Below, piece after piece: positions 22,117-30,368 of a stretch of 64,000 nucleotides of DNA. Below the pieces are notes generated by a model. It ran no database searches, was not told the DNA's origin, and saw only the letters and a list, made by a program, of their open reading frames with translations. Positions within the stretch are counted from its first letter, which is position 1. Each line of letters starts with the position of its first letter. This stretch comes from JAJRWS01 sp039831705 (GTDB lineage Bacteria > Planctomycetota > Planctomycetia > Pirellulales > Lacipirellulaceae), in assembly GCA_039831705.1 (NCBI GenBank), contig JBDOMT010000064.1, positions 3,373-67,372 on the forward strand. The letters run 5' to 3'. A program made the position numbers and the translations under genes.

Positions 22117-23856
22117 ATGGCTAATCAAGCGAGTCAAGGCACGGATAGCGATGCGGTAATACCAGAAATGCGTGTAGACACAGCCCATCCAACTGGGCTG
22201 ACTGTAACTGGGCCGACTACTGGCAACGCCTCAAAATCCACCAGTCCTGCCACTGTGGAAGTGGCTCAGCAGACCTTGGTGGAGCCCGATTCGTCCGTGG
22301 TCCAACAGGATCAGGCTGAGGAGCCTTCACAGGCCCCCATCACGACATCATCAGCGGTTGTGGCTCAGCATGCGGAGGATCTTGCCGACCAATTGCAGGA
22401 CCGGCTTGCGGGACTGGATCGACGTGAGTCACAGATCAACTCACAAGAAGCGGAGTTTGATTCCCGCATTCGAAATGCTCGTTTGTGGTTGGAGGAACGT
22501 GAAACGGCACTCGATGAACGGGAACAGAAGCTCGAACAACAGGTTGAGGGTTTGGAACTGCGTATCAAAGATTTCGATCAACGGCTGGCGGAGTCTCAGT
22601 TAGATGATCGTGAACAGGAGTTGAAGCTACGTAGTCAAAGGCTGCAGGAAAAAGAATTAGCCATTACCGAACTCCAGGTCAATTTGGAAGTAACCCAGCG
22701 AGAAATTGATACCAAAAACAATGCGTTGGACATGCAAATTGCCATGTCACAGACCAAGCAGGAAGAGTTAGACCAAGCGCGTGAAACCATCGAGACTCGA
22801 CAGCGAGAACTCGATTCCAGGGAAGCTGTTATTTACCAGGAGCACGAAAATCTTACTGCCAGTCAGTTAAAAAATCAAGAACGCGAAGCCGCCAGCATTG
22901 CAACCTGTGAGCAAATGAACGAGCGCAATAATCGGCTCAGTGAGTGGGAACAGGAATTGGGTGGCCAGGCGAGTGAAATTCAGTGGTTGTGTGCAGAGCA
23001 AAACCAAACGACTCAACAATTGGATCGCCGTGAAGCTGGGTTGAACGAAAGAGAGCGAGGTTTGAAGTTTCGCAGCCGTGAAATTCAAACAGCCTTGGAA
23101 CGGTTTGAGCGTTTGGGAATTGTTGAAGAGAAAATGGCGGAACTTGATGAGCAGGCTGCCACCTACGAGATGCGCTCTATCTACCTCGATCAGGCAGAGG
23201 CCCTCTTGGCAGAACAGCAAACGGAATTGGTGGAGGGTCGTAGAAAACTCGATTCTGATCTGACTCATTTCAAGGCGGATATGTTGCGTGAGCGAAAATC
23301 GTGGACCGAGCAGTGTCAACAAACAGCGGCCCAGGAGGATCAGCGACAAAAACAATTGGATCGTCGTGAGGCTGAGTTGGATCAGCGCCAGGCTGCCCTG
23401 GATAGCTTGCAAGAGGAATTGAGCGAGTCGCAACGTGAGGTATTGGAGATGCGGCTTGCGACTGAGGAAATTTGGCTACAGTTGCAAGGTGTGTTAGCAC
23501 CGGCGTCTCTGTCTCGATCAGTGGCTCAAATACGTACTCGATTGGCGGATCATTTCAAACTTTCGGTTGAGAGTATTACCTCGCGCCGGCAAGAGTTAGA
23601 AACTATTCGAAACGAATTGGCCAACCAGCACAATCAGCTACAGCAGCGACGTGACGAGCTTCAACGTTGGCTTGAGTGCCGAGAGCAGGATTTGGAACAG
23701 CAGGCCGCTCGGATGGTGGCACGCGAGCAGGAATTGAACCGCCAACAGAAGCATTACGAGTTGCAAGAACGGAACTGGTTGGAACAACGCAACGAGTATC
23801 AGGAAGAGATACGCCGGTTGCTAGAAAAAATTCGCACCGAAGCCAGGATGGCGTAG
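22117..23856 (+). CDS. Long coiled-coil protein of unknown function
   Basis: A 579-residue acidic protein. Residues 1-90 are low-complexity (Thr/Ser/Val/Gln) and probably disordered. From about 90 to the end it is almost continuous coiled coil, with repeated units such as LDRRESQINSQEAEF, LDEREQKLEQQVEGLELR and LDRREAELDQRQAALDSLQE. No transmembrane segment, signal peptide or ATPase motif is seen, so SMC-like annotations would be misleading. Comparable Gln/Glu/Arg-rich coiled-coil proteins are frequent in planctomycetes. A structural or scaffolding role is possible, but no function can be assigned. The ATG at 22117 has AGAGAA about 9 bases upstream. Confidence 0.8.
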   Translation: MANQASQGTDSDAVIPEMRVDTAHPTGLTVTGPTTGNASKSTSPATVEVAQQTLVEPDSSVVQQDQAEEPSQAPITTSSAVVAQHAEDLADQLQDRLAGLDRRESQINSQEAEFDSRIRNARLWLEERETALDEREQKLEQQVEGLELRIKDFDQRLAESQLDDREQELKLRSQRLQEKELAITELQVNLEVTQREIDTKNNALDMQIAMSQTKQEELDQARETIETRQRELDSREAVIYQEHENLTASQLKNQEREAASIATCEQMNERNNRLSEWEQELGGQASEIQWLCAEQNQTTQQLDRREAGLNERERGLKFRSREIQTALERFERLGIVEEKMAELDEQAATYEMRSIYLDQAEALLAEQQTELVEGRRKLDSDLTHFKADMLRERKSWTEQCQQTAAQEDQRQKQLDRREAELDQRQAALDSLQEELSESQREVLEMRLATEEIWLQLQGVLAPASLSRSVAQIRTRLADHFKLSVESITSRRQELETIRNELANQHNQLQQRRDELQRWLECREQDLEQQAARMVAREQELNRQQKHYELQERNWLEQRNEYQEEIRRLLEKIRTEARMA

Positions 23857-23872
23857 GGTTGTTGCGGCTAAC

Positions 23873-23918
23873 CAAACTTTTCGGAGCAGTGTTTCTACAG
23901 GCAAGCCAAACTTTTCGG
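23873..23918 (+). repeat. Direct repeat CAAACTTTTCGG
   Basis: CAAACTTTTCGG occurs at 23873-23884 and 23907-23918, 34 bases apart, in the gap after the coiled-coil gene. Related words (CAAACTTTGCGG, CAAACTTTACCG, CAAACTTTAGCGG) are at 9224, 9259 and 13579. Role unknown. Confidence 0.5.
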
Positions 23919-24076
23919 GTGGTTGGGAGGCATTGGTGTAGGGGTTGAGTTTGCTTGGTACTCCGAGGGCCGAAAAGATTTGTTTGCCTGGAGGGCATTC
24001 GCCACAGTAGGTGCGCTGATTGCCTGTTGCAGATATTGCCTATGATTGGCTTTTCCGCGTTTAGTCCTCAGTCTTC

Positions 24077-24125
24077 AACACTCAACACTCATCACTCATC
24101 ACTCATCACTCATCACTCATCACTC
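24077..24125. repeat. Seven heptamers, AACACTC x2 then ATCACTC x5
   Basis: The array spans 24077-24125 on the + strand and overlaps the 3' end of the Gly-rich gene on the - strand. Its last codons and its TGA stop (24120-24122) are made by the repeat (GATGAGTGA). Confidence 0.9.
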
Positions 24126-25073
24126 ATCACGAGTAGGGTCGTTGCCGCCGTACTCGTCAACTTCTTCTTCAGCAGGTTCTTCCGCCAGGCTGGGAGTCAA
24201 TTCGCTGCGCTCGATCGTTTGCCCAGCGGTGAGGTGCCGGGCCCGATTGGCGATGTTCATGGCAGCGCGGATTTCCTGAGAACTGAAGTAAGGGTTGCGG
24301 ACGAAGTTTCGTGCGGTGCCCGTTAATTTGGCAGCCAGCTCTTGCCAGCTTACGTCACTATTGAGATGCCAGACGGCCGCTTGGGCCGCGCTGCGAGGCA
24401 ATTCGCCACGTGCAAATGCCTTAACCACTTCGATCACGGCAGGCCGGTCGATATGTTGTTCAATCGGGCGAATCGCATACGGCTTGATAGAGGATGGATC
24501 ACGCAGGCCATGGTTGAGACAGAGCAGAGGCAAGTCAATGCGTCCGACTTTTTCAGGGGCGATATTAAATTGGCCACCACCACCGCCCATACCGCCGCCA
24601 CCCATACCGCCGCCACCCATACCGCCGCCGCCACCCACGCTTTGTTGACCGCCACCGCCACCGCCACCGCCGCCGCCTAAGCCGCCACCGCCGCCGCCAC
24701 CACCAAAACCGCCTTGGGCAAGCACGGGAACGCCGATAAACGCATCGGGTAGTTGCACGTTAATTGGTTTTTTGGTCTTGTTCGCCAAGACAAGGCGGCC
24801 TTTGGAACTGCTGCGGGCAATAAATTTGGCTTCCACCAAGCCGTCTTCCATGGCTTGAAAGAGATCGATGGCACTAGGGCGGTCGATACCAGCCAAAGCG
24901 GCCGCTTCAGAGCGAGACGCCAATTGAGGTCGAGAGACCAATTTGGCTTCGGCGGCCATTGCCTTGTTGGAAAAACAGTTGGAAAAACCGTCGGTCAAAC
25001 CCATCATGAGAGCGCCACTGCCTGACCCGCAGAGCATCATTACCACAACCAAGCGTTTAGTATTGGATATCAT
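24120..25073 (-). CDS. Secreted Gly-rich protein with a conserved planctomycete-type C-terminal domain
   Basis: A 317-residue protein from ATG 25073 (MISNTKRLVVVMMLCGSG), giving a Sec-like N-terminus; the frame upstream to 25175 lacks a signal. Residues about 120-180 are Gly tracts broken by Met, Leu and Gln (GMGGGGMGGGGMGGGG). The flanks look like one folded domain: before it, a segment ending NKTKKPINVQLPDAFIGVPV; after it, LPLLCLNHGLRDPSSIKPY, then GELPRSAAQAAVWHLNSDVS. Similar CLNHG...AQAA-WHL proteins are remembered from planctomycetes without known function. The acidic tail ends inside a heptamer repeat, so its last residues are probably recent. Transcribed convergently with the coiled-coil gene. 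Confidence 0.75.
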   Translation of the reverse strand: MISNTKRLVVVMMLCGSGSGALMMGLTDGFSNCFSNKAMAAEAKLVSRPQLASRSEAAALAGIDRPSAIDLFQAMEDGLVEAKFIARSSSKGRLVLANKTKKPINVQLPDAFIGVPVLAQGGFGGGGGGGGLGGGGGGGGGGQQSVGGGGGMGGGGMGGGGMGGGGGQFNIAPEKVGRIDLPLLCLNHGLRDPSSIKPYAIRPIEQHIDRPAVIEVVKAFARGELPRSAAQAAVWHLNSDVSWQELAAKLTGTARNFVRNPYFSSQEIRAAMNIANRARHLTAGQTIERSELTPSLAEEPAEEEVDEYGGNDPTRDE

Positions 25074-25515
25074 CTCGTGTTCCGTTGGCTTACGTGTTGC
25101 GTATTGAGCAAACTTGTTTTCACCCCGCAGAGCCCGCCAATCGGCAGTGGGGCGACACCTCCAGCATAAGCACACGGGCCGAAAAAGCCAAGAAAAACAC
25201 GGGAATAACTTGGGGATTTACTTCCATAGCACTCCTCCTCTCGCTGACAATAAGAAATGGACGCCCGACTCTATGAAATTTCCGGGCTCGTCTTCAAAAC
25301 ACCCTAACCAATGGACTTTTAGTTCGGATTTTGCATTTTTGCCCACAAAAATATGCAGATTGACACAAGTGATTGCCATTCCGAAAATATTTACTGGAAA
25401 TAGGGGACCATTGTGCAAACCCTGAACTTGGCCGATACAATCCGTATAACCCGCTCGGGAATTCTCCGCTTACTCCATCAGACGATGCTTGTGCGTGCAA
25501 TAATTGTGAAACTCT
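25074..25515 (+). other. Intergenic region between divergent genes
   Basis: No gene is seen; short open frames here lack family likeness. TTGACA at 25360-25365 followed after 17 bases by GAAAAT could be a housekeeping promoter for the downstream + gene, with a weak -10. GCCGATAC at 25431-25438 repeats the -10 word of the flagellin promoter, but no TAAA-like -35 accompanies it. Confidence 0.4.
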
Positions 25516-27804
25516 TTGTCTGCAGCGAGACGCACCGTGCCTCCATCCACATCCGCTACAACCGCCGAACCTTTACCATCTTCCCTGCCGAAACGTAGGA
25601 AGTGGATTGTTTCCTCTTGGTGGGATCTGGCCTTTGTGGTGATCACGCCCTTGGCCATCGTGCCATTGGTACTGATATTGTCTCGTCAATGGTTCACTCC
25701 AGAGCAAATCGCTCTTGCCGCCATATCGTTTGCCTCGCTGGGACACCATCTGCCTGGATTTATGCGGGCCTATGGCGATCGGAGCCTTTTTGCCCGTCAT
25801 CGGTGGCGGTTCCTGCTGGCTCCACCACTGATATTTGCAGTAGCCTTGTTGTTTACGCCTCCGCGAATGGTGGTTGAAACACTCGGCCTGTCATGGCAGC
25901 ACCTGCACGGTTTGGAATTGGTGCTGCTGATATGGGGAACCTGGCATGGCCTGATGCAGACCTTTGGCTTTATGCGGATTTACGATATTCGCCAGAGCCG
26001 CAATGATCCACGTACCGCGCGTCTCGATTTTTGGCTCTGTCTTACTCTTTTTACTGCCGGAGTGGTCTTTAGCGACGCACGCTGTTATGGCGTTGCCACC
26101 GCTGTGTGGCAGGCAGGCTTACCAATCTTTGATCGTTCCTGGTTGGTAGGTCTACGTTGGGTAGTTGGTTGCGGGGCAGTGGTGGTACTGTTGGCCTACG
26201 CGACCGACCTGTTGCGCATTTGGCGACAGGGTGAGTCAATCAGTTGGATCAAATTGTTATTGGTTGGGACGACTGGATGGTTTTATTGGTACACGGGGCG
26301 ACTCTCTACCAATCTGTTGATTGGGCTGGCGATGTTTGAGATTTACCATGCGACTCAGTACAACGCGATCGTCTGGATTTACAATCGGAAGCAGTTTGAG
26401 CGCATAGGCGACCGGTTTGGCCCCTTGGGATTCCTTTTCCGCGGTCGGTGGGCGATGCTAGGGCTCTATTTGGCCGCGATGGGGACCTATGGATTGATTC
26501 GCTTTTTTTCCGGTGGTGTGAATGGCCCTATCTACTGGGGGCATCGAGTTGACGTGTATCAGTGGTTGATGGCGATTTTCGTCACTTCTTCGGCCCTGCA
26601 TTTCTATTTCGATGGATTCATCTGGAAAGTGAGTGATCGCTCCACACAGCAGAATTTGGCTGAGTTAACGGGCAACACGGCCCATTGGGATCGACTGGTG
26701 CCCGGTTTGAGTCATGCAGCCAAGTGGATGGTGCTGCTGCTGATTGTTGCCAGTCTGTTACTTGTCGAAATCCGAAATCAGAACCAGTCGGTGGCTCGTG
26801 AGGCAGAGATGCCCCGGGCATTGATCGCTTTGGTCCCTGATGTACCCGAGTGTCAGACATTGGCTAGCCAGCTTGCATTGGATCGGGGAGATACTCAGGA
26901 AGCGGTACGAATTGCACGGAAGGGTTTTGCTTTACGACCTCGATCGCATCAGTCTCATGCCAATTTGGCACTTGTATTGGCAGCCGCCGCCCGTTACGAG
27001 GAGGCACGTGATTTATTGGCCCAGGCTATCCGGTTGGCACCTGATCAGTGGAACTATCATGCCGATCTGGGAGAAACTTATCAGAAACTGGGACAGTTTT
27101 CCGAGGCTGAGGCCGAGTTTCGCTATGCACTTCAATTGCAGCCGGAGTTGGAACATCCCCATTTGCTCCTGGCGGACTTCTATCTACGTCAAGGCCAAAC
27201 CGAGCAGGCATTGATCGAGGCAGCCCGGCTAGTGAAGCAGTACCCCAATTCGTGGCAAAGCCAGTTGATTTGGGGGGTTGCGCTGAGAGTTGCAGGGCGT
27301 TTCGAAGAGGCACTCGAGCCCTTGAAATGGGTTGCCCAGAAACAACCTGATACGAAAACGCTCTACCAGTACGGTCTGGCTCTCATGCAAGCTGGCCAGA
27401 GTGATCTGGCGATTGCTCCCTTATTGAAAGTCATCCAACTCAGCTCTCAACATGCCGATGCGTTGTTTCAATTGGGCACCGCCTATTACACACTGCAAAA
27501 ATGGTCTGCGGCCATCGATGCCTGGCAACGCTGCAAACGCGTGCGACCTGAGCGGATCGAAACCTACATCAACTTAGGCGCCGCCCAAACTCAAGCAGGC
27601 AGTCAACGTGAAGCGCTCGAAACTTATCGACAGGGCTTGAAGCAACATGCCGACTCTCCCGATTTGAACTACAACTTGGGAATCCTGTTGTGGCAAGCAG
27701 GCCAAGTCACACAAGGCCAGTCGCTGGTCCGCCATTCGGCCGAACTGGGCATGGTGTTACCTGCAGAAGTCCGTGCGGCGATGGCTGCGGCTGAACGGCA
27801 GTAA
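25516..27804 (+). CDS. Polytopic membrane protein with C-terminal TPR repeats
   Basis: A 762-residue protein. Residues about 30-425 contain roughly nine hydrophobic segments, with conserved-looking SLGHHLPGFMRAYGDR, LIWGTWHGLMQTFGFMRIYD, FEIYHATQYNAIVWIYNRKQ and SSALHFYFDGFIWKVSD. The His-rich motifs near membrane edges suggest an enzyme or metal site (inference). Residues about 440-755 are at least eight TPR-like units (AANLAL/YEEARDLLAQAIRLAPDQ type), probably periplasmic or cytosolic. The start is a TTG at 25516; no in-frame ATG occurs until well into the first membrane helices, and no good ribosome binding site is seen. Function unknown. Confidence 0.75.
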   Translation: MSAARRTVPPSTSATTAEPLPSSLPKRRKWIVSSWWDLAFVVITPLAIVPLVLILSRQWFTPEQIALAAISFASLGHHLPGFMRAYGDRSLFARHRWRFLLAPPLIFAVALLFTPPRMVVETLGLSWQHLHGLELVLLIWGTWHGLMQTFGFMRIYDIRQSRNDPRTARLDFWLCLTLFTAGVVFSDARCYGVATAVWQAGLPIFDRSWLVGLRWVVGCGAVVVLLAYATDLLRIWRQGESISWIKLLLVGTTGWFYWYTGRLSTNLLIGLAMFEIYHATQYNAIVWIYNRKQFERIGDRFGPLGFLFRGRWAMLGLYLAAMGTYGLIRFFSGGVNGPIYWGHRVDVYQWLMAIFVTSSALHFYFDGFIWKVSDRSTQQNLAELTGNTAHWDRLVPGLSHAAKWMVLLLIVASLLLVEIRNQNQSVAREAEMPRALIALVPDVPECQTLASQLALDRGDTQEAVRIARKGFALRPRSHQSHANLALVLAAAARYEEARDLLAQAIRLAPDQWNYHADLGETYQKLGQFSEAEAEFRYALQLQPELEHPHLLLADFYLRQGQTEQALIEAARLVKQYPNSWQSQLIWGVALRVAGRFEEALEPLKWVAQKQPDTKTLYQYGLALMQAGQSDLAIAPLLKVIQLSSQHADALFQLGTAYYTLQKWSAAIDAWQRCKRVRPERIETYINLGAAQTQAGSQREALETYRQGLKQHADSPDLNYNLGILLWQAGQVTQGQSLVRHSAELGMVLPAEVRAAMAAAERQ

Positions 27805-27865
27805 AAAGGGTACCGCCGGCCAATGAATCCGATGTGAGTTAGCCTTGAAAGTATGGAAAATGGGT

Positions 27866-28060
27866 GGCACCGACACTTGTCCGCAAACCGCCTTGCCATT
27901 GATAGGAATTTATTCGGACACGTGTCGGTGTCGCTTGCGACAAGAGGTCAAGCGGTGTCCTTGAGTGGTATGCCTCCTGTGCGGTGCATACCGACAATCG
28001 TTCGAAAAAGACCTGCTCAGTGGTAACGTCAACCCCGAACGACTGTCGGTGCCACTCGCG
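27866..28060. repeat. GGCACCGACA repeats in the convergent gap
   Basis: GGCACCGACACTTGTCCG (27866-27883) is inverted at 27915-27932 (CGGACACGTGTCGGTGTC), and a further inverted copy (TGTCGGTGCCAC) lies near 28043. The first pair forms a hairpin about 18 bp long that could end transcription of the TPR gene or of the facing transporter gene. The 334-base gap (27805-28138) holds nothing else. Confidence 0.6.
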
Positions 28061-28138
28061 TGTGCGAACCCTGGGCTACGAGGACTTAACGCCTTCGGCG
28101 TGAGGCATGCGAAACACTGCTTCCGGCACCTGTAGACT

Positions 28139-30190
28139 CTAAGCCCACTGGGTTTCCTCTTCTTCGGGTTCCTCTTCGGAGTCCAAAGCGGCCAGGTGTT
28201 CGGCTGAGAAGTAGCGTCCGGCCCACAAGCGAATGGGTACCAACAGCAGGACAAAGATGGGAAATAGAATTCCCAAAGGCGAGAGCTCGACAATTCCCAG
28301 CACAAACAGGCAGGCCAGTTGCAGCAGTGTATACAGGTGAATCGTTTTTAGTGGAACCTGACGAATGTAGTGCGATGTCGGGTAGAGTGAAGGATCCATC
28401 AACCACAGTCGGATCCGTTCGAAGAACTGGTTTCCTGCCATGGAGACCACGCCCATGAACAGAAACAGTCCGTAGAGTACCGCCATGGGAATTGTCTTCA
28501 ATAGGGGCAAAGCGAATAGGGATAGTCCAATAAGCAGATGAATCACCAGTCCGGTGACACGGGTTTCGCGGACATGTAACACGCGTTCGCGCGATTCACC
28601 ATTGCCGACCATGATTGATTCCACTGTCGCCAGACTGCGTACATGGTTGAGTGAACGCACGGTGGCGGCTACCAGCCAAGGCAATCCAAACAATGAGCAG
28701 GCTGCGATCAGCACACCCATCACTGCCAGGTCGATATGATAGGCTGGCCCCTTTTGCAACTTATGGTCCGGACTGTTGATTAGCCTCGCAGTAATATTCT
28801 GATCCAGATAAACGAGCACTGTCGCCAAAATTGCCGGACCGATGGAAGCGAACCAAACCCAGCGAGGCGTGATAAAAATATCCAACAACCATGAGCGTTC
28901 TATCGTCGGCTGGATTGCATCGGGTGCGGGCAGTGAGGTGGTGCGAACATCGTGAAACCATGTCACGGCGACCAGCGTCATCGCTCCCATCGCGATGGTA
29001 GGGCCAAAGTCGGCAAGGAATTCACGGAAATGAGATTGCAAATAGCGACTGCGGCGAAATCGGGAGAGCCAATAGGCACCGAAAAACGTGCCCATCGCCA
29101 GGATCAATGGTACCAATGCGCGATCGTGGCTGATACGTTCATTGGCGTAGACGCCGGTGACGATGTGCACCATTGCTTCCATGGCTGCGTAGATGAAGAT
29201 AATCGAGATCAATGCTGCGAAGATCTCGTCAGTGAATCGGGTGAAATATCTTACCAGGCAGCTTGCATCGGTGATGGCCAGTAAGATCAAAAAGAGTCCT
29301 GTCCATAAGCCAACCCAAGCGCGAGCTTCCAGAAAAACACTTTCCAAATTAAGTTGTCCGCAGAGTACGTACAGTAGCCATGTATAGATTAATAGCGGTC
29401 CGGTACCGCCTAGAATGATCAGTGGCTGGCCTGAGAATAGTGCATACGTTACACCACACAGGGCCGATCCGATAATCATCTCCACGGCGCCGATGTGATT
29501 GCCTGTCAGTTCAGCCATGATGCCGCCGAATGTGACGGCTGGCGCCAGGCAGGCGAAAAATAAAAACATTGTCGACGCAATGCTCTTTACGTGCATTCCG
29601 TCAGTGAAGTCACTGAGGTAACAGGGCAGCCGGCGTGCGATATCCTGTTGCAACCCGCCGAATAGTTTGCCTGTGTAAGTCAGGCCTTCGACCTCTTGAT
29701 CGGCAACCACCGGTTGCGGTGAGGTGCGTTCGGTGAATCGGTCCAGAGCCGTCAGTAGATCGTCGTTTGAGCGAGCTCCGCCTGCTTCATAACGGAATTC
29801 ATCATCCGACATGAGCCGGGCAACGCCCGCCAGTGTATCCAGGTGTCGGACGGCGGAATCGGGCGGTCCCAGCAGGAAGAACAGAAATCGGGTGGGGATT
29901 CCGTCGGGTGCTCCCATGTTCACCGGATGAGTGAGCCGAACGAACAGGACCATCTGCTGCTCGATTCCATCGAGATAGGCGTGAGGGATCGCTACCGCAT
30001 GACCGATTGCAGTCGGTGCTTCTCGTTCACGCTGCAGCAGTGCCGATGCAACTTGATCTGCCGAGTGTTCCTGTAAAAATCCACTGGAGACCAAATGACG
30101 GACCGTCTTGCGGATGGCCGAAGTCATGTCGGGAGCAGTGAGATTTAGGACCACATGGCCCTGCTCGATGGCGTTTTTTAGCTGTTGCAT
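28139..30190 (-). CDS. SLC4-type (band 3-like) anion transporter with N-terminal PTS EIIA domain
   Basis: A 683-residue fusion. Residues about 1-155 are a PTS EIIA type 2 (mannitol/PtsN) domain with the phospho-His motif HAVAIPHAYLDG. Residues about 175-660 are an SLC4/HCO3 cotransporter domain: FACLAPAVTFGGIMAEL, GQPLIILGGTGPLLIY, FGLPWLVAATVRSLNH and FFERIRLWLMDPSLY match band 3 blocks. The C-terminus is acidic (EEEPEEEETQWA). Eukaryotic band 3 cytoplasmic domains share the EIIA fold but not its His (established knowledge), so this protein shows the same layout with the His kept. Likely substrates are bicarbonate or other anions; phospho-control is inference. It faces the TPR gene. Confidence 0.88.
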   Translation of the reverse strand: MQQLKNAIEQGHVVLNLTAPDMTSAIRKTVRHLVSSGFLQEHSADQVASALLQREREAPTAIGHAVAIPHAYLDGIEQQMVLFVRLTHPVNMGAPDGIPTRFLFFLLGPPDSAVRHLDTLAGVARLMSDDEFRYEAGGARSNDDLLTALDRFTERTSPQPVVADQEVEGLTYTGKLFGGLQQDIARRLPCYLSDFTDGMHVKSIASTMFLFFACLAPAVTFGGIMAELTGNHIGAVEMIIGSALCGVTYALFSGQPLIILGGTGPLLIYTWLLYVLCGQLNLESVFLEARAWVGLWTGLFLILLAITDASCLVRYFTRFTDEIFAALISIIFIYAAMEAMVHIVTGVYANERISHDRALVPLILAMGTFFGAYWLSRFRRSRYLQSHFREFLADFGPTIAMGAMTLVAVTWFHDVRTTSLPAPDAIQPTIERSWLLDIFITPRWVWFASIGPAILATVLVYLDQNITARLINSPDHKLQKGPAYHIDLAVMGVLIAACSLFGLPWLVAATVRSLNHVRSLATVESIMVGNGESRERVLHVRETRVTGLVIHLLIGLSLFALPLLKTIPMAVLYGLFLFMGVVSMAGNQFFERIRLWLMDPSLYPTSHYIRQVPLKTIHLYTLLQLACLFVLGIVELSPLGILFPIFVLLLVPIRLWAGRYFSAEHLAALDSEEEPEEEETQWA

Positions 30191-30368
30191 AAGAGTAGAC
30201 GCAGCTTAGAGTTGGTGAGTATCCTCAGCACCTTCTGTATCGGGTTCTGTCGGAGGTATGTCGATGATCGTACAGGATGTTGAAATTTTCATAAGCCAAT
30301 AAGCCGTAGAGTTTTACGACATTTTGAGAATTATGTCAAAACCGGATTCCATCAAAAGGGGCCATCCA

